Below are positions 42,515 through 54,039 of a stretch of 64,000 nt of DNA, in pieces. Made by a program: the position numbers and the translations under genes. Within the stretch, counting starts at the first letter, position 1. Each line of letters starts with the position of its first letter. Below the pieces are notes generated by a model. That model made no database searches. It worked only from the letters and a program-made list of their open reading frames with translations, and was not told the DNA's origin. Source of the stretch: Delia radicum (Eukaryota; Arthropoda; Insecta; Diptera; Anthomyiidae); contig CM037854.1 of NCBI GenBank assembly GCA_021234595.1, forward strand, positions 214,343,874 to 214,407,873, given 5' to 3'.

Positions 42515-44160
42515 GCAGTTGTTGTATCGTTGTTGTGTTTCCACTTAAAACATGGATAAACTCTAGTTACAGGGCTCAATATTTGTTCTTTATAGTATGA
42601 GAATTATAATAAATATGAAATCAAACTTTAGGTTGGAGTGGCAGCCAGAGTTATGTGCACCAGCTTTATTGGGACCGTTATCAGGTTGCGGATAAACCAA
42701 ATGAAACAGTTCGAGTATATCACGAAGCTAATGATCTACGGCATATACAACTGATACCATATAGGGGGTTGATCCCAGTTAAATCATGCTAAGTACCACC
42801 AATGTCAGACATAAGAAAAGAAAAAAGTGCTCGGTGATCTTCTCCTCATCACCAATTCAGCTTCCATAGAAGTCGTGTCATAGTACTCTCAATCTTTTTG
42901 GATGTCTTATAACAAGACAGTAGCCCATTATGGCGGACACCATACCCGAGATCTTCGTACCGGAAAGTAATAGAAGTGCACTTATGAGCTTCGAATCCAG
43001 AACAGGCCAGATGTGTCTTGTCACCACAGATATCATTGCATTAGTCTTTTTAAGGTTAGTCGCCCTATCGCAGTAGAGCCGGTTGTTAAACTTTAAAGTT
43101 TGCTACACTCAAAATAATTTGGAGTTTAAATTAACTGAAAATGTAATTTAACATAATAGATATATCAACTAAAAGCCGCTCTACTTACTTATTTAAATCA
43201 AATGTTTCATGTTATTTATTTTTAAATATCGTTTTAAATAACTAACAAATCCGTAAGTTTAAAATGTTTAAATTCTAACTACAGATCTATAAAAATTATA
43301 TTCAGTTATTTGAAATTATTTAAATTTTTGTTTGTTTTTTTTTTTTTTTTTTTTTTTGTTCTATAAAATGTATACAAACACACATTTGGGTAATTTTTTC
43401 AATTTCTTCATTAATTAATATTCATGCGATTTTATTTGATAGTAATAAAATATATAAAATGGCTCACGAAAAGATCTCTGCGAAGATGTGATAGATTAAT
43501 TTAAATAGACTGCGGCAAAAGAATAATTTAAGGCAATATTAATTCCTGTAAACATTTATAGTTGCCCACCAACAACCTTTAAAAAGATAAAATTTTTTCC
43601 TAGTTTACCCTTAACCAAAATTTTATATTTTCACAATGAAAGCATAAATTCTAATTAATAAAATATGCTATTTGATTTCCTCATTAAAGTCATCTTTTAT
43701 TCAAATTCTTTTTTTTGAATATATGATGAAAGCCTATCAACATTTTATCCTTAAGCTTAACAAGCTTACAGGAAATCCTTTAGGAAAATAATTTTATTTG
43801 TGCCTGAAAAGACAGACCAAACAAACAACAAACTGATAAAATTCTATTTGTATGTACTTTGCTTAACTAATTCACAAAAATCTTTCATTGTTTTCATTAC
43901 CTTAACAATAAATCAACTGTCAGTTTGTTTGGGAAAATGAAATTATGTAAATATTTATTAATAAGAGTTGTGACAAGTTTAAAAGTAGTTGCTGCCAAAT
44001 TTGCAACTTCAAATAGAAAATAACAAATTGATGTAATGTTCATTTATAACTTCAGTTTGATGAATTTTTAATAGGGTTTCTCTTAAAGGTAAATAAATTT
44101 AATAAAATACTTAGTGCATAAATATTTTTAAGTTATATTGAATTTATAATATGTACAAAT
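42515..44160. other. Non-coding; less AT-rich unknown segment at 42640-43085
   Basis: The segment 42640-43085 differs from its surroundings in composition (CATACCCGAGATCTTCGTAC, AGCCGGTTGTTAAAC) but has stops in all frames. It may be a decayed retroelement fragment on either strand; I could not identify it. The rest, including a long T-run at 43331-43357, is AT-rich with no gene. Confidence 0.35.
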
Positions 44161-44165
44161 AAACG

Positions 44166-46492
44166 CACTCAAAAAAATAAGTTAGTGGAAAAGTTAGTAA
44201 AACGTCTTGTAAATCGGAAATTTGTTGCTGAAATTATGTTTTCAGCTAAAATTTTAGTTATACTTATTCAGAACTTAACTGTTTTGAACTAATGTTTCAC
44301 TAATATTTTACTAATTTATTTTGCTAAAAAAATTGTGCTGATATTCACACTAATAGTGTAAACTACAAACCAGAATGAGTGATACACTCAGAATGAAGTA
44401 CGTAGATGTCGCGAGAGCAGTTATTGTAGAGCGGAGTAAGATATTACTAAATACACTAAAAAAAATAGGTTAGTGGAAAAGTTAGTAAAACGTCTTGTAA
44501 ATCAGGAAATTTGTTGCTGAAATTATGTTTTCAGCTAAAAGTTTAGTTATACTTATTCAGAACTTAACTGTTTTGAACTAATGTTTCACTAATATTTCAC
44601 TAATATTTTACTAATTTATTTTGCTAAAAAAATTGTGCTGATATTCACACTAATAGTGTAAACTACAACCAGAATGAGTGATAAACTCAGAATGAAGTAC
44701 GTAGATGTCGCGAGAGCAGTTATTGTAGAGCGGAGTAAGATATTACTAAATACACTAAAAATGGGTATCAGTCTGGATTTAGGGTGGGTTGCAGTACGAC
44801 AGCTGTTATGTTGAGTATCACTGATGAGATTCGGGAGAGCTATGATGAAGGTAAATTGTCTACTTTAATATTCTTGGATTTTACAAAGGCGTTTTGACTC
44901 TGTTGTCATAACCTACTAATAAATAAGTTGTATAACAAATTTAGATTTTTCAACTTCGGCTTGTCGACTTGTGCACTCCTTTGTAAATAGGCGTAAGCAG
45001 TTTGCCTCTTTCTGTAATGTAACGTCAGCCATGATTAGTTTGCAAAGAGGGGTACCTCAGGGATCTGTTTTAGCTCCCTTATTATTTATGGTGTATATTA
45101 ATGATTTATTCGACAGCATAACTATTGGTACAACCCATATTTTTGCGGATGACGTTCAGATAGTTTGTTCTTGTTTACCTGATAGAATTAATGCTTTCAA
45201 AATTTTATTAAATGAGAACCTTCGTCGTGTAGGTGAATGGTGTTTAATTAATCATATTGTGCTAAACTCCAGTAAGTCTAAGGCCATGTTCTTTTCCAAC
45301 CGTATAGTAATGAACCAGAGTTGTTTATTGGGAATTCGAGAGTTGAATATGTGGAGCACTATAAGGCGTTAGGGTTCTATATAGATAAAATTTGAAATTT
45401 GATAATCATATAGTTTTTTGTTACTTATAGAGTGTACCAATCATTGAGGAAATTATATAATGTAGGTGTGGCTTTGCCCTTAATGTCAGGAAGAAATTAG
45501 CCCATTCACTCCTCATGTCAACGATAATATATGGCTTGGAGATTTTTAGTGGCACATCTGATGGGAATTTGGTCAAACTTAAAATGTGCGTTCACCGGAT
45601 TGTAAGATTTGTTTATAAATTAGGTAGGACTGATCATGTTAGTTTATATGTGCGCGACTTTTTAGGTTGTAGTTTTGAAGATTTTGTCAAACTAAGGTGT
45701 CTTTTATTTTTCTACAAAATGTATAGGCAGAAGAAACCAATATATCTAGCGGAGAAATTTAGATTTGGAAATTCTGAACGAACACACACTTTAGTGCAGA
45801 TACATTTGAAACCCAGATATTGCAAAGGTCATTTCAAGCTCGGGTTATAAGACTATGGAATAGTGTAATACCTTATAGTGAAAGCACTTTTAATAATTCC
45901 GATTTTGTGTTTCGGAAAATTGTACTTGAAAATTTGTAAATAATTTAGCGGTTACTGGCTACATTAGACAATATATTCGAAATTTGTTTGCTACATGTAT
46001 ATTTTAGATATTAGTTAATGCTTATTGTACCAACTTTATTTTTATAAATTATATTAATTATAACCTAAATTCTTCCATGTAAAATTTATCTTTAATCATT
46101 TGGCCCATTGGGGCTTAGATTATAAATAAAGAATGAAATGAAATGAAATGAAAAAAAAAAAAAAAATAGGTTAGTGGAAAAGTTAGTAAAACGTCTTGTA
46201 AATCAGGAAATTTGTTGCTGAAATTATGCTTCCAGCTAAAATTTTAGTTATACTTATTCAGAACTAACTTACTCTTATAATGTTAATAAAAAATCACCCA
46301 TCGAAGATTTTTGTATATGTTTTTCATACATAGAGCAAAAGGACGCCCACAATGTGTATACATATAAATTGTGTAACTTAATTTTGTCACCGGCTTGTCA
46401 AAGTAATTGACTGTTAATTAAATAAAAAAAAAAAATTCAATATTTTTAATTTAATAAAGATTAAATGTGTATTTGTTAACTAAATGTTTATA
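44166..46492 (+). mobile_element. Family D fragment in three tandem partial units, split by a LINE
   Basis: Unit 1 (44166-44453) and unit 2 (44454-44752) are near-identical, each starting at the CACT-AAAA end and stopping inside the family D interior at GGAGTAAGATATTACTAAATA. A third unit starts CACTAAAA at 44753 and resumes after the LINE at about 46155 (TAGGTTAGTGGAAAAGTTAG). It continues with the ATCGAAGATTTTTGTAT segment to about 46492. Family D sequence resumes again near 48250 after another insertion. Confidence 0.7.
44761..46166 (+). pseudogene. 5'-truncated non-LTR retrotransposon (CR1/Jockey-like)
   Basis: Reverse transcriptase motifs run in order. YQSGFRVGCSTTAVML and TLIFLDFTKAF (motif A region) are followed by a frameshift. 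Then come SLQRGVPQGSVLAPLLF and VYINDLF (motif B), FADDVQIVC (catalytic, 45145-45171), HIVLNSSKSKAMFFSN, and after another break the C-terminal YGLEIFSGTSD and LLFFYKMYRQ, with FQARVIRLWNSV in a third register. The end has AATAAAG followed by GAATGAAATGAAATG repeats and an A-run. Endonuclease and the first part of the reverse transcriptase are absent. It inserted just after CACTAAAA in a family D tandem array. Confidence 0.88.
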
Positions 46493-48240
46493 CACTGAAA
46501 AAATTCATGCAACATTTTACGAAAAAAAAAAATTTTAGTTATTTTTTCGTAATATATACGAATATTTCGTTTACTATTATACAAATTCGGTTTAGACAAG
46601 AATTAAATAATTATACGAAATAACGAAAATCTTTCGCATTTTTTGGTATACCACATTTATAGCTATTTTTATTTTTTCATAAAATACAAGAATCTTTCTT
46701 TCATTTTACGAAAACCATTTTGTGCAGCCTCTTAAATTTTCACGAAACTAATGAAATCTTTCGTAACCGCTTTTTTCGTAATACATATGAAAGTTTCTGA
46801 CTTTATTAAATAATTGAGCTCTAGGTCACGTTTGTATTATAAAATATCCTTTATTATGTATTTATAAAAGTTTCTTTTATTTTACGAAACGCAATTTATA
46901 AAGGCTTTTATTTTTTATGAAACTGGCGAAACAAATTTTGTATCATAAGTGTTCGCAAAAATTCACAAATTTTCATTTTATTTTACGAAATAAATTATTT
47001 ACAATAATATGTGTAAAATTTTAAGATTCGGCTAAAGACATTTTTATGTTAAAGTTGCCAGTTGTTTACATAGGGTAGGGTTTAGCGGAGGACCGGTCTC
47101 TGGCACGAAGGGACCGATCCTGTGACAGACGCAGGACCGGTTCCATTCCCCATAGGGTATATTTTTACATTTTGTTCTGATATACTTATCCTTATTTCTA
47201 ACGTTTTTATGATTGTATCATTTTAAAGAGCGGATAAAAAAAAGTCTTTCTTAATATATAGAAAAATATTGGTAAAAAGAAAATAAAAGTCGTACATTGT
47301 ACTTTCGTATGTATTCGAGTATTTCAACCAAAACTTTCGTGGGAGCGAAACATCGAAATATTTCGTACAATCTATGTCGATTTTTGTATATATAATGCAA
47401 GGACTTTTTTCGGCTATTAACAACAATTTTTACTTTCAGATCCAACACATACCGAATGTACAAACATATTGCAAAATATTTTCAAACCTAACGCACAATT
47501 TGGACTACAACCAAAATCTTGTAGTTTTTAAAACCCTTTATTTGTTTTTGTTCAAAATAAATACGTTAATAAAAAATGTATCTTTTAAATCTAAAAACTC
47601 ATTATATTCTCAAAATAAATTGTAATTTCTTTTACTTTATTTTGTATTTCTTTTACTTTACTTTATTTTATTTTGAAATGTAAGGTTCTTTTAATATAAA
47701 ATTAGCTTTGTTAAAAAAGTACTTTTATAAAGTGTTTTTAGCAAATAAAAATCGCTCAATAAAATAACTACCCTGCCTGCAAACAAGCTCAAAGTAAGTC
47801 AGAAATTTGCTCAAATATATTATTAAATTAAAAAAAAATAAAAATTCAAATGCGCATTCCATTCTGACTGGGTTTTAATATATTTTTCTCTGTTTTTTTT
47901 TTTATTAAGGCTAATAAAATTCAAATAAATTGTAATTTTTCTATTAATTTAGAAAGATGTTCATGATCTTTAGTCGAAAAAATAACAAATTTTCAATGTT
48001 TGTATCCAAAACACGCTTCTTTTCTGATTAAAATTTTTTCTCGGTGGTGCGATTTTCTTACGATTTTCGTGGTGCGAAAATAGCGAAATATTTCGTAGAA
48101 TGTGCGAAAGGTTTTATATATACAACACCTTCGTGCATTCTACGAAATGTTTCGTTATATTGCACCACGAAAATCACACGATATTGCATCACCGAGAAAA
48201 AAATGTATTCAAATCTTTTGGTTCTTTTTGAATTTTTTCG
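46493..48240 (+). mobile_element. TTTCGTAA-rich element inside family D sequence
   Basis: It starts CACTGAAAAAATTCATGC after TA (46491-46492), within family D wording (AACTAAATGTTTATA). Family D resumes after TATATCATAAATATTCCC with TAGGTAGACTGACTAAAGC near 48264. The end TTGAATTTTTTCG is roughly inverse to the start. Numerous TTTACGAAA and TTTCGTA words fill it. A less AT-rich patch (GAGGACCGGTCTCTGGC to CCCCATAGGG, 47085-47155) is probably a further insert. Non-coding. Confidence 0.5.
48034..48203. repeat. Long hairpin (about 75-bp arms)
   Basis: TTTTTTCTCGGTGGTGCG, TTTCGTGGTGCGAAAATAGC and CGTAGAATGTGCGAAAGG on the left are mirrored by CCTTCGTGCATTCTACGAAA, TATTGCACCACGAAAAT and GCATCACCGAGAAAAAA on the right, around a short TATATATA loop. 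Related but weaker wording is at 47335-47395. RNA from either strand would fold into a long stem. Confidence 0.8.
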
Positions 48241-48263
48241 TATATATCATAAATATTCCCTTA

Positions 48264-48467
48264 GGTAGACTGACTAAAGCTAAGAACAAGGACACACATC
48301 TTAGGTAATTTTTTATGTTTCCTTTTGCTTACCAGTCACAGAATTGGTAATTTTAGAACAATTGACACTGCTTAACCCACTTCAGTATTAAATTATACCA
48401 GTCCTGTGATAAGTCCTTCTTTAACCAGTCACTTTTAGGACAATTGACTCCTCATTTCCCATAGGGA
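48264..48467 (+). repeat. Family D continuation and CCAGTCAC-type fragment up to the gap
   Basis: GTAGACTGACTAAAGC to TTTTTATGTTTCC (48264-48325) is family D interior. From about 48330 the sequence switches to CAGTCACAGAATTGG, ACCAGTCACTTTTAGG and TTTCCCATAGGGA. These words are shared with 47085-47155 and are similar in style to family I. The gap follows directly. Confidence 0.45.
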
Positions 48468-48567
48468 NNNNNNNNNNNNNNNNNNNNNNNNNNNNNNNNN
48501 NNNNNNNNNNNNNNNNNNNNNNNNNNNNNNNNNNNNNNNNNNNNNNNNNNNNNNNNNNNNNNNNNNN
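48468..48567. other. Assembly gap (100 N)
   Basis: Exactly 100 N. It lies at the upstream edge of the LOA-like LINE, so the missing 5' part of that element may be in the gap. Confidence 0.95.
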
Positions 48568-48571
48568 CATG

Positions 48572-49780
48572 TACCGACGCCGTGGAGGGAGGTTAGAGTG
48601 GTCTTTATACCGAAGGCGGATAAGAATGAAGTCTGTGAACAACTGCCCAAATCCTTTAGACCAATTAGCCTGAGTTGTTTCTCCTTAAAACAATGGAGAA
48701 AGTCTTGGACCAGTACATTAGGGATACTTACCTAAGGCGAAAGTCGATACACAAATTACAGTTTGCGTATCAACGGGGTAAAATATACCGAGACTGCTGT
48801 CCATCAGTTGTCACTACAATAGAACGGGCACTAGAGGCAAAGAATATTGCCCTTTGTGCCTTTATTGATATACAGGGCGCCTTTGAAACACGCTACGAGG
48901 CAATTAGGGTGTCTATGGCTTAGAAAGGACATCTCTCCAATTATCATCAATTGGACTTTGAGATGCTACGCTCTAGAATAATCACGTTCGGCATAGGGAC
49001 TACTAGTAGGACCGTAAATGCGACTAGGGGCTGTCCACAGGGGGTTTTTTGTCGCCGTTACTCGGGACGCTGGTCATTGATGAAACTACTCGAAGGTTTT
49101 GAACGACCTGGGTTTTAGGACTTATGGATACGCGGATGATCTTGTCATTTCTGTAATGGGATTTGATGATAGGACCATATCCGAACGTATGCAGCAGGCT
49201 CTGAACTATACTCTTTCTTGATGCCGGGAAAAGGGCTTGACTGTCAACCCGTCGAAGACAATCCTGGTACCATTTACGAATAGGAGGAAACTTAACCTGA
49301 CAATGCCTGTCCTTAATGGGGCCACGGTGGGCTTTTCCAGTAGTGTTAAGTACCTCGGCCGTGACTCTTGACAGATCCCTTACCTGGAATGAACATCTTG
49401 ACTATGTCTCCAAAAAGGCCACAAGGGCATATTATGCCTGCCAAAGGCTTTTTGGTAAGACATGGGGTCTAAGGCCGCAGATGGTCTACTGGTCGTTTAA
49501 CACCATTGTTAAACCTATGATCACCTATGCTGCCCTGGCATGGTGTCCAAAGGTTGAACAGGTAGGGGCAAGGGATGCTCTCAAGAGGATCTACCGTCTT
49601 ATGTGTATTGGCATAACAGGGCAGGCGGAACCTGCCCGACGGATGCCATGGGGGTTATGCTGGGGATACCACCATTGCATATTCTGTAATGGAGGCTGCC
49701 TGCATAGGATCCTCCAGACTTAGAGAATTCGGTGACATGAGGGGAGGTGATCTAAGGGGTCACATGAGGATCGCTAGTAT
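48572..49780 (+). pseudogene. LOA-like LINE: decayed reverse transcriptase
   Basis: In shifting frames the order of a non-LTR reverse transcriptase is clear. REVRVVFIPKADKNE and FRPISLSCF come first, then MEKVLDQYIRD, KLQFAYQRGK, ALCAFIDIQGAFE (motif A, first Asp), ATRGCPQG (motif B, near 49022), GYADDLVISVMGF (near 49128), GLTVNPSKT and the thumb-side TLDRSLTWNEHLD, RAYYACQRLFGKTWGL and PMITYAALAWCPK. At least four frameshifts or stops are needed to read it, so it is dead. The style and the following RNase H domain point to the LOA group. The 5' end is lost at the gap. Confidence 0.85.
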
Positions 49781-49785
49781 CCTAA

Positions 49786-50427
49786 TTGATGACCCGATTA
49801 CAAAGGTTACGGATAGGAGGTCACCGGAGTACATCCTTTGATAGGAACTTTAAAGTGATGCTGTTCGACAGGGCCATGTGGACCAACAGATCCTGGGAGC
49901 CAGAGCGGGGTTCTCAGATATGGTTCACAGATGGCTCAAAGCATGCGAATGGTGACACTGGTGCGGGTGTCCATGGACCAGGTTTCCAACGGGCCTTACC
50001 CATGGGTAGATACCCCTCCATTTTTCAGGCAGAGATTTTTGCTATCTGTGTCTGCGCGGAGGAGTGTCTACGAAGGGGCACTATTAGATCTCGCATCTAC
50101 ATTCTTTCTGACAGTCAGGCGGCATTAAGGGCTTTAATGTCCTATGAGGTGTCATCTGGTCTGGTCATGGAATGCATTCTGGCTCTTAACCGACTTGGCG
50201 GGCGCAACTCGCTTACCTTAGGGTGGGTTCCTGGTAACGAGGGGCATGAGGGCAACGAGAGGGCAGATTGTCTTGCTAATTACGGGGCGCGAAGGCCCTT
50301 ATTGGCCCTGAACCATTCTGTGGTATACCTTTGGGGTATGTTAGGGAGAAGCTCGGGTCGTGGAGGGAATCAGAATTCTCTCTCCATTGGAAAAACTCTC
50401 TTGGCCAACGACAGGCTAAGTGATTAA
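49786..50427 (+). pseudogene. LOA-like LINE: RNase H domain
   Basis: A 213-codon open frame continues the same polyprotein. It contains the four RNase H acidic positions in context: IWFTDGSKHANGDTGAG, FQAEIFAIC, IYILSDSQAALRAL and GNEGHEGNERADCLAN. RNase H degrades the RNA strand of the cDNA hybrid. Among insect LINEs it is kept mainly by the I, LOA, Loner and some R1-like groups. The domain itself looks uninterrupted, although the frame is closed off from the reverse transcriptase upstream and shifts again before the C-terminal knuckle. Confidence 0.88.
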
Positions 50428-50439
50428 TTTCTTTTTCCA

Positions 50440-50800
50440 GTGCAGGATCGAGGAGACTCTTGTCCCTCGGGAGGGGATGACTTGAAAACCCTGGTGTCTT
50501 ACCTGACTGGACACTGCAATCTCAGATACCACCTGCGCAAAAGGGGTCTTTCGGACACGGATGAGTGTAGGTTTTGCGAACTGGTAGCTGAGACATCGGA
50601 GCATGTTCTTTGCGAATGTCCTAAGGCTTTGTGAAAGGCGTGCCATGTTTCTTGGCGATCGCTTTGTCTCCCCTTCGGACATTATGAAGATTTTTGCCTA
50701 ATAGGATTATTGGCTTTATAGGTAGCTTAATCTTTAGGGTAACTTTAGGCAGCACAAAAGACCTAAGTTGGTCGCGGTTGCATAGTGCCATATAATCTAA
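50440..50800 (+). pseudogene. LOA-like LINE: C-terminal zinc knuckle and 3' end
   Basis: Frame 50440-50634 reads LTGHCNLRYHLRKRGLSDTD followed by ECRFCELVAETSEHVLCECP. This is the CxxC-H-C knuckle that ends many RNase H-bearing LINE polyproteins. In a shifted frame AMFLGDRFVSPSDIMKIFA follows and then a 3' UTR. No poly(A) is obvious; the element appears to end around 50800. Confidence 0.8.
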
Positions 50801-51455
50801 AAGTTTCAAGTAATTATTTAATTTTTCGACTTTAAAGTAGGATATCGATTCTCTAGGCGAAGACTTTTCAACGTGATACTTTGCATTTTATAGTTTTTAG
50901 GTATAGTCCACATAACCCTGTCCAACGTTTCTCTCAATTTAAAAAACTTTGAGAAATAAGAGACCTCTAAAGTCAGTTTCTACAAGTATAAAGAAAATTT
51001 TTAAACAGCTGATATATATGGGAAATTATTTGTGAACGGGAGTAAGACCCCGCCCCCCAGTAACACATCCTATCCAAAATTGAATTTGATATACAGAGCT
51101 GCATAATGGCTTATAATTTTCGTGCCTTTCTCTACTTTCCTAATTCGAGTGCAGCAATATGTTTTAATGATGGTTTAGCCAATATGAAGCCGTTAGTTCA
51201 GATACTCCTTCCAATGATGCTTAAAAATATGTGAAGGAGTGACGAAAAAGGCTTGAAAATTGGCGTACGGCTTTGGATTCGATGAGCTCGAAGTTCAAAA
51301 TAGCTGATCCAATATTGCGCATGATCTAAAAACAGATTGCGGAATTTGCTTAAAAATTGTCACTCACTTGGGATCGCTGATTACGAATCTGACATTAGAT
51401 TTTCAAAATTCGAAATGGCCGATGAGTTTATTTTTTGTATGTGATCGGTTTTGTT
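50800..51455. other. Non-coding stretch, no gene seen
   Basis: No frame or repeat end was recognised. A phrase near 50915-50990 (CCTGTCCAACGTTTCTCTCA, then CTTTGAGAAATAAGAGAC) is similar to 22908-22960 (CCTGTCCATCGTTTCTCTCA, CTTGACATATAAGAGGC), so a dispersed repeat is shared. Confidence 0.45.
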
Positions 51456-51456
51456 G

Positions 51457-51693
51457 CACACAGAGAAATAAATTGCCAACCGAATTGAAAAGTGCATTTT
51501 AATGGTAACAACCTATAAATTCAGGTAGTATAACAATATTTACATTATATTTCTGAATATTTTATGAGCTGCAACTAAAATTCAGTTGAATTAACCGAAC
51601 TTTGTTGAGAAAACTAATGTTCTGTTGTAAAAACCGACTAAAATTCTCAATAACGGAACTTGAGTCGGAATAACCGAATGTCAGTTGGCAAGG
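51457..51693 (+). mobile_element. Family C MITE, copy 3
   Basis: From CACACAGAGAAATAAATTGCC to GAATGTCAGTTGGCAA, uninterrupted across the GAGTCGGAATAACCGAA site that is split in copies 1 and 2. The right TIR is missing (truncated after GGCAA). Confidence 0.75.
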
Positions 51694-51694
51694 A

Positions 51695-53260
51695 GCTATG
51701 TATTTGGAGGAGCGGAGCTTTGCGGTAGCTAAATACGAATCTGTAATTGGATTTTTAAACTTCAAAATGGCAGATTTAATATGTAGTATGACTTTTTTTT
51801 TAATATCATCGGATTTTTTAAATATTTTTTGGAAGAGTTTTAGGGGTTAAAAATGCCGGAGTCAATATGGAGGAAAATTTTTTTGAATAGTAATCGTTTC
51901 CGTATCAAATATTTTCTTGGAAATATTCAAATATTTTTTTGGTCGCTGAGTACGAATCTGAAATCCAAATTGAAAATGGCGGATCCAGTATGGCGGATAA
52001 TATTTTCTAACAAATCATTGAATTATATGAAATTTTTTTTTTAATTTTAAAGGTCGCTGAATACGAATCTGAAATCAGGGTCTCCCATTCACAAAGAATG
52101 TAATAAATATATTTTTTTTATGAAATTTGCTTTTGAAAAATATTTCATAAAACGGTTTTTTTTATTTATTTTCTCTTATTTAGCTAAATTTAAACCAGTA
52201 TTTTTGAAAAATTTTATCTTAACACCTATATCAAACAGCATTTCTCCATAATATTTCAGAAAATTTCGAAGAATTTGAAGCAAAATGATGTTTGATTTAA
52301 GAAGCTTAATATAATCTTCAATTTCTGAAACCAAAGTGCTGCAGTGGACAAAAACTCTCACGAGTTTGATATTTAAAGTCTTAGTGTTAAGACTTTAAAT
52401 ATAAAATAAAATATTTTTAAAAGCCAAAATGAGAAAATTTTGGAAAGGTAATAAGTTTAGTAAAGCTATAATTGAAATGCTGAGTTATCATTTTTGATAT
52501 AGAATTAATGATTGCAAATTTAGCGGTCGATTTTTGTATATTGATATATCTTGTGCGAGGTTCGAAATGATACATATTTTTTAACACAAATTATATAACC
52601 CATATCAAAAGTTAACACACTAAAATATATAATTATCTCTACAATTATTCGTAGACCGCATTTTCATAAAAAATACCATAAAATTGCAAAAATATCAACA
52701 TTTCTTTTAGTATTAACTTAAATACGATACTTACATTTAATGTCATCTTCAGTTAAAAGTAAGCAAAAAAAATGTATAATACAATATAATATTTGGCAGC
52801 AATAGCATTTACGTGAACATGATGTAAGAGAGTGAGTTCTGAAAAAAATGTACATGTGCTTAAGTACGCATATGAGTGTTTGCGTGCCAACGTTTTGTTT
52901 TATATGATAAATACGTGTTTCGAAATTTTTTTAAAAAAAAAAAAAAACTTCAACATAAAAATAGAGATAAACACATTTTTTTTTTTGTTTTTTGTTTCAA
53001 CATTTTTATCTTTAACTTAAAAATATCACGTTTTTTCTTCCCTTTACTACAAATAGCTAAAAATATTTTTGTTTTATTTGTATAAAATATAAAACATATT
53101 AAGCAGGAATAAAATTTTAATAAACATTAACCACTTGACATAATGGTAAAAGATAATTTTGTTAAGATGAGATTTAATTTTTTTTTTTTTGAATAAAATT
53201 ATAATAATAACAATGTTAAACACTAAAAATGTATCCGTGATGCGGCTTAGCAATTATGAT
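51695..53260. other. AT-rich non-coding stretch with GTCGCTGA-TACGAATCTGAAAT repeats
   Basis: Four nearby repeats of GCTGAATACGAATCTGAAAT with AAATTCAAAATGGC-type wording lie between about 51360 and 52080 (for example 51722, 51944, 52052). This is a small irregular direct-repeat array. An inverted GACTTTAAATATAAAA/TTTGATATTTAAAGTC pair is at 52367-52403. No gene. Confidence 0.45.
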
Positions 53261-53266
53261 AGATTT

Positions 53267-53728
53267 TAGGACGTAGATCATGAGTGCAAATACCAAATTT
53301 TAATATAAGCTCCACTTTTCAAAATATTCGCGAATTTAACTTTACTGAAAATCGCGCTTTTTCTATAAAACTTCTTATTAATTGAAGGGCTTATTGTAAT
53401 AAGATGATAAGCCACATTTGTTGTTTTATGAATTTTCGCTGTTTTATAGACTTCCAGTGATTAATATTTGGATAGAAATCTTGCTTAGTCAATTATTACA
53501 AGTGCCTAGAGTATAAATGTCCTCAAAAAGTCATATTTTATACATTCTTTCAACCTTTAAAAGGCGAAAACAAACTAAAAATAAAATGTGGCTTATCAAG
53601 TTTTTACAATAAGCCCTTCAATTCATATACCAGAATAAACTGCGAATAATTAGGACGTATTTTACGACGATTTTAGGACGTATATCATCAAAATCTAATT
53701 TTTTCTTTAAAATTTCTTATTAATCCAT
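53267..53728 (+). repeat. Two diverged tandem copies of a TTTTAGGACGTA unit, each hit by an insertion
   Basis: Copy 1 runs from TTTTAGGACGTAGATCAT (53266) through TCTATAAAACTTCTTATTAATT and resumes at CATATACCAGAATAAACTGCG (53625). Copy 2 runs from TTTTAGGACGTATATCAT (53671) through TCTTTAAAATTTCTTATTAATCC and resumes at CATATACCTGAATAAACTACG (55690). The first is interrupted by the MITE at 53381-53623, the second by the LINE at 53729-55686, both after TTATTAAT. Confidence 0.65.
53381..53623. mobile_element. Palindromic MITE with TGAAGGGCTTATTGTAA ends
   Basis: Ends TTGAAGGGCTTATTGTAA and TTACAATAAGCCCTTCAATT are inverted repeats continued by GATAAGCCACATTT/AAATGTGGCTTATC. About 240 bp, non-coding. 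The target may be AATT or a TA-type site; edges ambiguous by a few bases because the ends are themselves palindromic with the flank. Confidence 0.7.
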
Positions 53729-54039
53729 ATGAATCTTGGATTGAGATCCAAAACCGTAAACGACTGCACAGCGAACGTATAACGCTAAAACTCAAGCACA
53801 AGAACAAGCAAGATCGCAATATCGACAGTCTTCTCGTCGAGTTCGAAACTTGGTACGCGCTGACCGTGAAAAATATTATAATAGCATTGCTGAACAGGCG
53901 GAACAAGCCGCAATACAGGCAACTTGCGTGGTGTGTAGTCGGCCATAAAACAACTGAGTGGAAATAATATTAGAGGTACCACGATTCTAAAAGCAGCCGA
54001 TGGAACTGAATTAACATCACCCGAACAACAACTTGAGCG

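Noticed and set aside
48044..48308. Two overlapping plus-strand frames over the 48-kb hairpin
   Set aside because: They exist only because the hairpin arms lack stops; both registers read the same inverted sequence.
48421..48650. Two overlapping minus-strand frames across the second N run
   Set aside because: They run through the gap and antisense to the LOA-like reverse transcriptase.
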